From assembly GCA_902488785.1 (NCBI GenBank), contig CABTXJ010000052.1:1-5631 (forward strand): a stretch of DNA of 5,631 nucleotides, written 5' to 3'. Source of the stretch: an uncultured Eubacteriales bacterium. Its GTDB lineage: Bacteria; Bacillota; Clostridia; TANB77; CAG-508. Position 1 is the stretch's first letter, and the number at the start of each line of letters is the position of its first letter. The translations under genes were made by a program, and so were the position numbers. Under the pieces are notes generated by a model that made no database searches, had not been told where the DNA came from, and saw only the letters and a list, made by a program, of their open reading frames with translations. Positions 1 through 5,333 of the stretch are shown in pieces.

Positions 1-91
1 CAATCTGTAACCATTCGTTATTTAAACTAAGCAATACTGCTGTAGCTAACACGGCTGCACCAGTAATTATTAGCCATAGTCGTTTTGTCAT
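1..91 (-). CDS. cadA: N-terminus of a probable Cd/Zn/Pb P1B-type ATPase (CadA-like), cut by the window edge
   Basis: Only the first 30 codons are present; the gene runs off the left edge. The ATG at 91-89 has a strong AAAGGAGG ribosome binding site at 101-108. The peptide begins MTKRLWLIITGAAVLATAVL, a short basic start followed by a hydrophobic helix. This fits the first transmembrane helix of a heavy-metal P-type ATPase that lacks its own HMA domain. The identification rests mainly on context: an ArsR/SmtB metal sensor and a free HMA-domain protein lie directly upstream in the same operon. The catalytic DKTG, CPC and HMA motifs cannot be checked here. Known role of the family: ATP-driven export of Cd2+, Zn2+ or Pb2+ across the cytoplasmic membrane. 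The start is in the same reading frame as the preceding HMA gene, suggesting that one ancestral CadA was split in two. Another small membrane transporter is possible but less likely. Confidence 0.72.
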   Translation of the reverse strand, partial: MTKRLWLIITGAAVLATAVLLSLNNEWLQI

Positions 92-100
92 ACTAAATAG

Positions 101-108
101 CCTCCTTT
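101..108 (-). promoter_or_regulatory. Ribosome binding site of the ATPase gene, overlapping the HMA stop codon
   Basis: The minus strand reads AAAGGAGG nine bases before the ATG at 91. It shares its first two bases with the TAA stop of the HMA gene (109-107). This supports real initiation at 91 and probably translational coupling: ribosomes finishing the HMA protein stop on top of the next start site. Confidence 0.85.
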
Positions 109-328
109 AAGCCTTTTTCATAGTTGTATCGGGTTCGATTTTTTTAACTATTTTTTCGGCCTCTGCTATTATTGTTGGCATTTTTTCATCCTCACCATCA
201 ATAACGAGTTTTGTGGTCATAAAGTTAACAGTAGCTTCTTTCACTCCATCAAGCTCATTAATAGCCTTTTCCATTTTTGCCGCGCAATTTGCACAATCTA
301 AACCTTCAAGTATAAATTTCTTTTTCAT
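107..328 (-). CDS. Stand-alone heavy-metal-associated (HMA) domain protein, 73 aa
   Basis: A small soluble metal-binding protein that is a single HMA fold. The metal site is the GLDCANC motif at residues 9-15, with ligands C12 and C15. The CANCAAKME wording resembles the N-terminal domain of CadA/ZntA ATPases more than that of CopZ, so Cd/Zn/Pb is the more likely cargo; this is inference. The rest follows the usual babbab plan (ELDGV around 25-29, TVNF around 33-36). An AGGAGG ribosome binding site at 337-342 sits 8 nt before the ATG. The gene lies between the ArsR/SmtB sensor and the ATPase, in the same direction. Its TAA lies in the ATPase frame and overlaps the ATPase ribosome binding site, so it looks like the detached N-terminal domain of that ATPase. 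Likely role: deliver metal to the pump or buffer it. Confidence 0.88.
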   Translation of the reverse strand: MKKKFILEGLDCANCAAKMEKAINELDGVKEATVNFMTTKLVIDGEDEKMPTIIAEAEKIVKKIEPDTTMKKA

Positions 329-473
329 TATTAAATCCTCCTAAATATTATTTGTAATTTTATTTTGAATAATACAAGTCTTTTTCAAATTTTCTTGAAG
401 CATTGCTCATTTGAAATGAAGACTTAAATATATGCCCAAATATCTTCAAAAAATATTCTATTCTACCGCATTA
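329..473 (-). other. 145-nt spacer between sensor gene and HMA gene with an inverted repeat
   Basis: There is no reading frame here. The spacer is long for an operon and contains an 8-bp inverted repeat, TTTCAAAT at 383-390 and ATTTGAAA at 409-416. Its loop holds a weak operator-like element (396-409, TGAAGC-N2-TGCTCA) resembling the two sites at the main promoter. No U-run follows, so it is not a simple terminator. It could be a processing hairpin, a secondary operator, or chance in AT-rich DNA. I found no convincing internal promoter. Confidence 0.3.
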
Positions 474-842
474 CTACTTCTCGTTAATATGAATTAGACC
501 TTGGTCAAATATTTCTCTTACATGATCATCAACTAATGAATAATATACTACTTTGCCTTCTTTTCTGTTTTTCACTAAATTAGCTTGTTTTAAGACTCTC
601 AACTGATGGGAAATTGCTGATTGTGTCATGTTAAGTAATACAGCGACATCACAAACACACATTTCAGCTTCATGTAAAGCCCATAATATCCTGATTCGTG
701 TTGAATCTCCAAATACTTTAAATAATTCTGCTAGATCATAAAGGCTTTCTTCTTGAGGCATTTTATCTCTAACTTGATTTACAATATCCTCATGAATTAC
801 ATTGCAGTCACATCTTTCAATTGAATTAAATTTTTTAGTCAT
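474..842 (-). CDS. ArsR/SmtB-family metal-sensing repressor (CadC/SmtB-like), 122 aa
   Basis: A winged-helix dimeric repressor that releases DNA when metal binds. The DNA-reading helix lies around residues 73-85 (TQSAISHQLRVLK) and the wing around 92-102 (NRKEGKVVYYS). Two metal sites of the family are visible. The alpha3N type has EMCVCD with C62 and C64, plus C11 and C13 in the N-terminal arm (CxC, where S. aureus CadC has C7 and C11). The alpha5 type has D105-x-H107 with H118-x2-E121, the SmtB ligand pattern. This suggests response to Cd/Pb/Zn rather than arsenite. A GAGGTGA ribosome binding site at 847-853 supports the ATG at 842. It is first in an operon with the HMA protein and the ATPase, and its promoter carries two matching operators, so autoregulation is very likely. 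The exact subtype (cadC, smtB, czrA) is not assigned. Confidence 0.92.
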   Translation of the reverse strand: MTKKFNSIERCDCNVIHEDIVNQVRDKMPQEESLYDLAELFKVFGDSTRIRILWALHEAEMCVCDVAVLLNMTQSAISHQLRVLKQANLVKNRKEGKVVYYSLVDDHVREIFDQGLIHINEK

Positions 843-879
843 ATTATCACCTCTTTTTAAATCATTTCATCTGATTACT

Positions 880-893
880 TGAACAAGCATTCA
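880..893. promoter_or_regulatory. Downstream ArsR/SmtB-type operator
   Basis: An imperfect palindrome TGAACA-AG-CATTCA with a 6-2-6 layout. It lies just downstream of the predicted transcription start and before the sensor's ribosome binding site, so a bound repressor would block transcription. It agrees with the site at 945-958 as TGARCA-N2-YATTCA and resembles the known SmtB operator family. Binding by the sensor encoded next to it is inference. Confidence 0.65.
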
Positions 894-907
894 TACGTTG
901 TATATTT

Positions 908-936
908 ATTATATTATTATCTTTCTCTTGTGTCAA
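908..936 (-). promoter_or_regulatory. Sigma-A promoter of the metal-resistance operon
   Basis: On the minus strand a perfect TTGACA (-35, 931-936) is followed after exactly 17 nt by a perfect TATAAT (-10, 908-913). Initiation is expected around 901, giving a leader of about 60 nt before the ATG at 842. The promoter lies between two operator palindromes. Such a strong promoter needs tight repression, which fits a metal-inducible operon. Confidence 0.85.
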
Positions 937-944
937 TAGTTATA

Positions 945-958
945 TGAGCATTTATTCA
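945..958. promoter_or_regulatory. Upstream ArsR/SmtB-type operator
   Basis: An imperfect palindrome TGAGCA-TT-TATTCA, 6-2-6, lying immediately upstream of the -35 box. Its centre is 65 bp from the centre of the downstream site, about six helical turns. The two dimers would therefore sit on roughly the same face of the DNA and could cooperate or loop. Binding is inferred from similarity to the second site and from the adjacent sensor gene. Confidence 0.6.
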
Positions 959-975
959 AGTGTTTTTTATATTAT

Positions 976-1139
976 TTAAAATATCTCAAAAACATCTACT
1001 AAGACATTAGTACAGTCCTTTCTCGGTATCCTGTTCCATACATATCCTTTAAAAAATTCCTTAAAAATAAAGACTTCTCCTTCGTACAAGTTTTCGGTTT
1101 CTTTAATAGCTTCATCTAACAGCTTATTACATCACTCAT
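976..1139 (-). pseudogene. Small DUF1413-like gene with a frameshift near its start
   Basis: An AAGGAG ribosome binding site (1149-1154) lies 8 nt before an ATG at 1139, but that frame stops after seven codons (MSDVISC). A shifted frame then runs open to a TAA at 976-978, with LLDEAIKETENLYEGEVF followed by IFKEFFKGYVWNRIPRKD. The GEVF...LF-G-WN-RIP pattern resembles small DUF1413-type proteins, which I recall from memory as common near recombinases in clostridial mobile elements. Restoring 4 nt in the repeat GTAATAAG (GTAATAAATAAG) would join the start MSDVINK to the rest and give 55 aa, so slippage that removed one ATAA copy is a plausible cause. The C-terminal part also looks degraded (VLVDVF where I expect something like LGRxF). 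Its function is unknown and the product is probably not made. Confidence 0.5.
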
Positions 1140-1181
1140 GTAGTCAACTCCTTATCAATAACCTTATAAACAACATTTTTG

Positions 1182-1190
1182 ATAATATCA
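1182..1190 (-). promoter_or_regulatory. Possible extended -10 promoter of the broken DUF1413-like gene
   Basis: The minus strand reads TGATATTAT, a TGn extended -10 with hexamer TATTAT. A TTGACT lies upstream, but at a 22-nt spacing that is too long for a normal -35. The element lies 43 nt before the start of the broken small gene. It may be a remnant promoter; the evidence is weak. Confidence 0.3.
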
Positions 1191-1217
1191 CATGTATAAA
1201 TCATGTAAAAGTCAATG

Positions 1218-1260
1218 AAAAAACCGCCAATCAAGAGAACCTAACTCTTAATTGACGGTT
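1218..1260 (-). terminator. Strong intrinsic terminator for minus-strand transcription
   Basis: A 16-bp stem (1222-1237 with 1245-1260), or 17 bp with the outer A-T pair, carries a 7-nt loop and is followed on the minus strand by six T residues (1218-1223, overlapping the base of the stem). In minus-strand RNA every position pairs, with two G-U wobbles. In plus-strand RNA the same two positions are C-A mismatches, so the structure is built for minus-strand transcripts. It lies 15 nt after the stop of the recombinase-like fragment and ends transcription coming from the hydrolase/membrane-protein side, insulating the metal operon. Confidence 0.88.
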
Positions 1261-1275
1261 TATATTAGTATTAAA

Positions 1276-1452
1276 TCATACTTCCATTTCAATTCCAGAT
1301 TTAAAGCATATTACAAAGTGGTCATCATAAACACTAACTACCTCAAAAAAATATTTAAATAAATAATTACGTGGATCATCCATTATTTTTCTTTTCTTTT
1401 CTATTAAATTAGCATAACCTATAACAAATTCAAACTTTTTTATATACAGCAT
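1276..1452 (-). pseudogene. Fragment resembling the C-terminal end of a large serine recombinase
   Basis: A 58-codon open frame with no ribosome binding site before its first ATG (1452). Its C-terminus has the pattern FFEVVSVYDDHFVICFKSGI then EMEV and stop. The V-x-V-Y-D-D...F-K-x-G-I/V-E ending is typical, from memory, of the extreme C-terminus of clostridial large serine recombinases and resolvases. The catalytic serine domain, recombinase domain and zinc ribbon are absent. The open frame continues upstream into the membrane-protein gene to about 1545, but that overlap looks accidental. The strong terminator directly downstream suggests this was once the end of a real gene. With the broken DUF1413-like gene next to it, I interpret it as the remains of an integrated element. 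A small hypothetical gene cannot be excluded. Confidence 0.42.
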
Positions 1453-1460
1453 ATAGTTTT

Positions 1461-1940
1461 CTAAAATAATGTCAAAATATATCCGTCTATCAAGGCAATT
1501 AAAAAATACATAAAAAATGCCCTTGAAAAAGCTTCTATATGCTTTTTAGGATTTTTATAAAGGCTTTTTTCTGGTATCTTTGATAACCTAATTCTTTTTG
1601 TATTTCTCCACCACAAAAGATCTATAACTAAAAGGTCAAAAATATTAAAGCCTTCTCCTAAAAATAATAAAGTTATAAAATTTTTAGCAAAAGTTGTTTG
1701 GCGAATTTTCAAACCTAATATAAAAAATAGGATTGAAAAAATTACAAAATTTGCAATAAATATCCTAGTTATACTAGTTTCTTTAATTTTTTCTTTGTAG
1801 TCTTCTATCCCTTTTATTTTTTCTTGCACCTCATCAGGATAAGACATATAATTTTTTAAATTTTTCTCATCTGTTCCAGTAGCTAATATACATATAGCAA
1901 AAAATATTATACATAAAATTAATAGTTCAAGTAAAATCAT
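1461..1940 (-). CDS. Four-helix integral membrane protein of unknown function, 159 aa
   Basis: Predicted membrane segments from hydrophobicity are about residues 1-20, 59-79, 89-110 and 141-158, with a charged loop at 21-57 (acidic and lysine-rich) and a basic loop at 112-140. The loop contains WWRNTKRIRLS and YKNPKKHIEAF. From memory this pattern occurs in short clostridial membrane proteins often labelled 'ABC transporter permease' without good reason; no ATPase or solute-binding partner is present here. The ATG at 1940 was chosen because GGAGGTGA (1943-1950) lies 5 nt upstream. An in-frame TTG at 1952 falls on that site and would be wrong. The gene follows the hydrolase after 63 nt with no terminator seen, so they are probably co-transcribed. 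No enzyme motif is visible. Confidence 0.8.
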   Translation of the reverse strand: MILLELLILCIIFFAICILATGTDEKNLKNYMSYPDEVQEKIKGIEDYKEKIKETSITRIFIANFVIFSILFFILGLKIRQTTFAKNFITLLFLGEGFNIFDLLVIDLLWWRNTKRIRLSKIPEKSLYKNPKKHIEAFSRAFFMYFLIALIDGYILTLF

Positions 1941-1942
1941 AA

Positions 1943-1950
1943 TCACCTCC
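1943..1950 (-). promoter_or_regulatory. Ribosome binding site that fixes the membrane-protein start
   Basis: The minus strand reads GGAGGTGA followed by TT and ATG. This near-perfect match to the 16S rRNA tail places initiation at 1940, not at the in-frame TTG at 1952, which overlaps the site. Confidence 0.85.
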
Positions 1951-2003
1951 AAGGTATTTCATAATTTAATACTTAGCTAGCAGAAGAAATTTAATTTTTT
2001 AAT

Positions 2004-2942
2004 TTAAGATTTCAATAATTCCATTATTTCATCTTGAGCATCTCTTCCTTCTCTAAAGAATCTAAGCAAAGGATAACAGTGGCACATTCCTTTGCCAACA
2101 ATTATTTCATATGGTACATTGTATTTTTCCATTGCTTTTTTAAATTCTTCAGCAAAAGCGTAGAGGCATTCATTTTCTCCAAAATAAAAGTAAGTTTTCG
2201 GAAAACCAGTAAAATCTCCTACAGTTCCATCAAGCATATATTCTGGTATATCTTCATCGCCTTTTGTAATTTCTCTTGCTGTTTTAATATATGTAGGTTC
2301 AATAATTATATCTTTATGGTTAAGAGCATTTACTTTTTCCCATATTTCTTTATTTTCATCTAAAGTTACATCTGGAATGCCACCAGGTGATACTGAAATT
2401 ATTTTTCCAGGCATTTTAAGTGGTCTTCCTAGTGCATTATTGTGTAAAAATATTCCTATAGCAAGGCATGCGCCTGATGAAAATCCAAGTACACTTATAT
2501 TTTCTTCTTTATACATTTTGGTCATTTGCCTGTATGTCTCAAACGAAACTTCATATGTCGTATTTATTTTTATATCTTCAGAGCAAAGAGGATAAAATAA
2601 AAACCAAATGTCTTTACCAGTTTGTTCCATTATTCTTTCAGCCAAAGAAAAATCTAATTTATCTGGTTGTGTAATCATTCCTCCGCCAAAAAGATAAAGA
2701 ACGGCACATTTAGAAGGTTTCTTACTTTTTTGATAAGAAATAACCCTATATCCCATAACATCTCTATCGAAAAGATAATATTTTTTTCTCTTTGCCCTCT
2801 TAGTTGCTTTATCTAAGTTAAATACTTCTTTTGAATTTTCTTTCTTTGCATACTCGAGCATTTCTTTTTTGTTTTTTAAAAACATTTTTTTAACTCCTAA
2901 AAGTCTTACTATCATTGATGCAATTTTATAATTTAAACTCAT
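2004..2942 (-). CDS. Alpha/beta hydrolase, hormone-sensitive-lipase (fold-3) type, 312 aa
   Basis: A probable serine esterase or acylhydrolase; the natural substrate is unknown. After a basic N-terminal cap region (residues 1-60), the fold begins around 80 with VLYLFGGG at 81-88, the position of the family's oxyanion-hole HGGG. The nucleophile elbow is G153-F-S155-S-G157. The acid is probably E256 or E258 in YFYFGENECLY, and the base is H288 in MCHCYPL. YPLC at 117-120 matches the usual YPLAPE. The length is normal for the family. The first residue of HGGG is F85 rather than H, so catalysis should be tested. An AAGGAG site (2950-2955) lies 7 nt before the ATG at 2942. The gene follows a SAM methyltransferase after 149 nt and precedes a membrane protein. 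No signal peptide is seen, so it is probably cytoplasmic. Confidence 0.85.
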   Translation of the reverse strand: MSLNYKIASMIVRLLGVKKMFLKNKKEMLEYAKKENSKEVFNLDKATKRAKRKKYYLFDRDVMGYRVISYQKSKKPSKCAVLYLFGGGMITQPDKLDFSLAERIMEQTGKDIWFLFYPLCSEDIKINTTYEVSFETYRQMTKMYKEENISVLGFSSGACLAIGIFLHNNALGRPLKMPGKIISVSPGGIPDVTLDENKEIWEKVNALNHKDIIIEPTYIKTAREITKGDEDIPEYMLDGTVGDFTGFPKTYFYFGENECLYAFAEEFKKAMEKYNVPYEIIVGKGMCHCYPLLRFFREGRDAQDEIMELLKS

Positions 2943-3034
2943 TTTATTACTCCTTAAATACCCAATACTTCTTACTTATTCTAATTAACACCAGGCTTAT
3001 CATTATTCTATATAATCCAAATATACCTAGATTA

Positions 3035-3063
3035 ATTCTACATCTCTCATATATCCATTACAA
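3035..3063 (-). promoter_or_regulatory. Candidate promoter for the hydrolase and membrane-protein pair
   Basis: The minus strand has TTGTAA (3058-3063), a 17-nt spacer and TAGAAT (3035-3040), about 93 nt before the hydrolase ATG. The matches are 4/6 and 5/6 with ideal spacing. In DNA this AT-rich such matches arise by chance, so confidence is limited. Confidence 0.35.
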
Positions 3064-3091
3064 CTTATTTTTAATTACAAGAACAAAACCA

Positions 3092-3721
3092 TTAAGATAT
3101 TTTCTTGGCAATCATAACACCAATAGGTGCAAGACCTCCATATACCAATTTCATTTCAACTACTTTAAAGCCATGTTCTTCAATAAAATCTTCGAATTGT
3201 TTTTCATTCCATTCTTGATACATCTTAAATCCTAAAATAGACATAAAGCCCTTTATAATTTTTCTTTTTATTCCTTGTTTTCCCTCTTTCCATAGAAAAG
3301 TTGGCGCAAACAAGATGCCATTGGATTTTAATACTCTGTGTATTTCTTTCATTGCTTCATCTGGATTAGGCATAATATGAAGTGCATTAGAAATTAGCAC
3401 GCAATCAAATTTTTCATTTTCAAACGATAATGATGTTGCATCTGCCATCTCAAATATAAGATTTTTGCCTTCCCCATGCTTTTTTGCTTCCTGAATCATT
3501 TGCTCAGAAAAGTCTGTAGCAATCCAGCTTTTAGTATAATTTGAAAGGATAAATGATAATTTTCCTGATCCACAAGCAAGTTCAAGCACTTTCATATCAT
3601 TATTTAAATGAGGAATAATATATTTACAAATCTTATCATATACTCCTTTATCTTTTTTCATAAAAGGGGCATACAGCTTAGCAAATTTATTCCAAAACTT
3701 TTTATTACTTTTGTCAATCAA
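3092..3721 (-). CDS. Class I SAM-dependent methyltransferase (UbiE/type-11-like), 209 aa
   Basis: A Rossmann-fold methyltransferase using S-adenosylmethionine; its acceptor is unknown. With the TTG start, motif I is VLELACGSG at residues 45-53, motif II is ATDFSEQM with D70 as the likely ribose-binding acid, the adenine-site motif is MADATSLSF at 92-100, and motif IV/V is LISNALHIMPNP followed by EIHRVLK at 126-132. The C-terminus (about 175-209) is the variable substrate part. The frame can be read from a GTG at 3730, but that codon shares its G with the AAGGAG site (3730-3735). The TTG at 3721 is 8 nt downstream and is the credible start. The neighbours (RlmD upstream, hydrolase downstream) do not reveal the substrate. 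A metabolite, quinone or lipid acceptor is more likely than rRNA, but this is not shown. Confidence 0.85.
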   Translation of the reverse strand: MIDKSNKKFWNKFAKLYAPFMKKDKGVYDKICKYIIPHLNNDMKVLELACGSGKLSFILSNYTKSWIATDFSEQMIQEAKKHGEGKNLIFEMADATSLSFENEKFDCVLISNALHIMPNPDEAMKEIHRVLKSNGILFAPTFLWKEGKQGIKRKIIKGFMSILGFKMYQEWNEKQFEDFIEEHGFKVVEMKLVYGGLAPIGVMIAKKIS

Positions 3722-3729
3722 TTTTAACA

Positions 3730-3735
3730 CTCCTT
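3730..3735 (-). promoter_or_regulatory. Ribosome binding site that fixes a TTG start for the methyltransferase
   Basis: The minus strand reads AAGGAG, then TGTTAAAA, then TTG at 3721. The spacing to TTG is 8 nt, whereas the GTG at 3730 overlaps the site itself and cannot use it. Confidence 0.7.
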
Positions 3736-3871
3736 TTATTATACATTATTATATCTATTGTTTGTTTCATTTTCTTCATTTTTTCCATTTTTCATTATTA
3801 AAATTTAATAAGTTAAATTAATTTAATTCACCTTATTTCAGCACTTATAAAATCATATTCATTTATTACAT
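3731..3871 (-). other. 141-nt AT-rich spacer between the rlmD and methyltransferase genes
   Basis: There is no supported gene and no hairpin with a T-run after the rlmD stop, so read-through into the methyltransferase is possible. A 14-bp perfect AT palindrome lies at 3813-3826. Two TATAAT-like boxes lie close to the methyltransferase ribosome binding site without a matching -35. Nothing here is assigned with confidence. Confidence 0.3.
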
Positions 3872-5206
3872 TTAAACATTTATATGCTTATCATCTTCAA
3901 GCTTGGACAAATACACAACAGTTTCAACATGCAATGTTCTAGGAAACATATCATATATTTTGATTTTTTGTATATTATATCCATTTGCTAAAAACTCTTT
4001 TATGTCTCTTGCAAGGCTTGCGCTGTCACATGACATATATATCATATTATCTACACCGGATGATATTATTTTTTCTTTTACCTCTTCTTTTAACCCTGCT
4101 CTTGGTGGGTCTACAAATACATATGAATTTTTAGGTATATCTAATTTAGATATTTCATCTTCTGCCTTACCTAATATGTTTTTAGAATTATCTACACCAT
4201 TTAATATAGCATTCCTGTCTGCCATTTCTACTGCTTCTCTATTATTTTCAATTGCTATTACTTTTTCAAACATAGAAGAAAATAGTACAGTACTTACTCC
4301 TACTCCACTATACATGTCTATTAATACATTGTTTTTTGTATCTTGCTTTTTCAGTTCTTCTAGTATATCACTATATATTTTTTCTGCCTGTTTTTTGTTT
4401 ACTTGAAAAAAGCTATTAGGGTGTACATAGTATTTTTTATCTAAAAACTCTATCTTAATATCATATCCTACTGCCGCTAAGAATCTATTGTTTTTAATAT
4501 CTTTTAGGTATATTTGTATATTAGAATCTACTTCATTTTGTTTTAATATATTATTTTTTACTTCTTCTAATTTTTCTTTTTCACTTTTTAAAACTTCATC
4601 TGCATTATATTTAGCATCTACTGTAAGTTCTATTTGTATGTTACTGTCTATTACCCTTATCATAATATCTGAAAAGTATTTTAAGTAATTAATATATTCT
4701 TCTGAAATAATTTTAATTATTTCATTTATCATATCATTTGCTATATCACATCTTTTGATTTCTATTAATTCATTTGTTTTTCTTTTAAAATATCCTATTT
4801 TACTATCTTTTACTTTTAATATAACCTTGTTCCTATATCCTGAAGTATCACTTCCTACTATGTCTATATCTTCTTTGCACATATCTTTTATGTCTTCAAT
4901 ATTTCCTATTCTTTTTAGATTATTTAATACTTTGTTTTTCTTAAATTCTAATTCTCTTTCATATTCTAAATCTTGGAATGCACAATTTTGGCATCTAGGA
5001 AAATACTTACACATACTAGTTATCCTATACTTACTTTTTTTCTTAACTTCTGCTATTTCTGCTAATATATAGTTCTTCTTTCCTTTTACATTCTTGATTG
5101 TAACTGTATCCCCTAGCCTTGCTCCTTTTATGAAATATACTAATGAATCTTTTTTAGCAATTCCACTTCCATCTTCTGTTACGTCTATTATTTCAAATAC
5201 TTCCAT
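3872..5206 (-). CDS. rlmD: 23S rRNA (uracil-C5) methyltransferase, RlmD/TrmA family, 444 aa
   Basis: Methylates carbon 5 of a uridine in 23S rRNA with SAM; U1939 is the RlmD target in E. coli. Domains in order: an N-terminal TRAM RNA-binding domain (about 1-60), a [4Fe-4S] site C66-x5-C72-x2-C75 with C153 further on (the RumA/RlmD arrangement), a central RNA-recognition region with FFQVN at 266-270, and a SAM fold. The SAM fold shows DMYSGVGV at 297-304, E320 in AIENN, and VDPPRAGL at 365-372. Catalytic residues are nucleophile C393 in MSCDSASLARD and the general base E428 in LHVETVV. Length is normal. The ATG at 5206 has GAGG at 5211-5214. Gram-positive members can be dual-specific (RlmCD, U747 and U1939), so the exact site is uncertain. 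This is a housekeeping gene, unlike the accessory region to its left. Confidence 0.95.
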   Translation of the reverse strand: MEVFEIIDVTEDGSGIAKKDSLVYFIKGARLGDTVTIKNVKGKKNYILAEIAEVKKKSKYRITSMCKYFPRCQNCAFQDLEYERELEFKKNKVLNNLKRIGNIEDIKDMCKEDIDIVGSDTSGYRNKVILKVKDSKIGYFKRKTNELIEIKRCDIANDMINEIIKIISEEYINYLKYFSDIMIRVIDSNIQIELTVDAKYNADEVLKSEKEKLEEVKNNILKQNEVDSNIQIYLKDIKNNRFLAAVGYDIKIEFLDKKYYVHPNSFFQVNKKQAEKIYSDILEELKKQDTKNNVLIDMYSGVGVSTVLFSSMFEKVIAIENNREAVEMADRNAILNGVDNSKNILGKAEDEISKLDIPKNSYVFVDPPRAGLKEEVKEKIISSGVDNMIYMSCDSASLARDIKEFLANGYNIQKIKIYDMFPRTLHVETVVYLSKLEDDKHINV

Positions 5207-5272
5207 ATTACCTCACATACCTAAATTCTACTATAATTTAAGGCAAATTAAAAGAAGTACTTAAATATTATG

Positions 5273-5305
5273 AAAAGAAAAAGCAGTAAATTATTTATTT
5301 ACCAC
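5273..5305 (-). terminator. Intrinsic terminator after the small membrane-protein gene
   Basis: The minus strand forms a 9-bp stem (5297-5305 with 5283-5291) with two G-U wobbles and a 5-nt loop, extendable by A-T pairs at the base. The run TTTTTCTTTT follows. It is weak in G+C but correctly placed, 28 nt after the stop at 5334, and separates that gene from rlmD. No clear rlmD promoter was recognised in the rest of the gap (5207-5272). Confidence 0.6.
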
Positions 5306-5333
5306 TTTAATCTAATTATAGTTTCTAATTTCA

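Noticed and set aside
1192..1208. ACATG-N7-CATGT inverted repeat on the minus strand near the possible extended -10
   Set aside because: Only 5-bp arms and no second copy; not enough to call an operator or attachment site.
1941..1952. TTG start at 1952 for the membrane protein
   Set aside because: It overlaps the GGAGGTGA ribosome binding site. The ATG at 1940 is correctly spaced.
3722..3730. GTG start at 3730 for the methyltransferase
   Set aside because: The GTG shares a base with the ribosome binding site. The TTG at 3721 has proper spacing.
3739..3795. An 18-codon micro-frame before the methyltransferase, rich in Asn, Glu and Lys
   Set aside because: No ribosome binding site, and the composition is what AT-rich intergenic DNA gives by chance.
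3813..3826. Perfect 14-bp AT palindrome
   Set aside because: It contains only A and T, has no neighbouring similar sites or tail, and is expected at this base composition.
3903..4406. Plus-strand open frame of 167 codons
   Set aside because: It is antisense to the well-supported rlmD gene, has a low-complexity Ser/Phe/Ile-rich product and no family motif. The other plus-strand frames (2034-2363, 2377-2595, 2468-2674, 2915-3235, 4488-4688, 4755-5072) are antisense shadows of the same kind.
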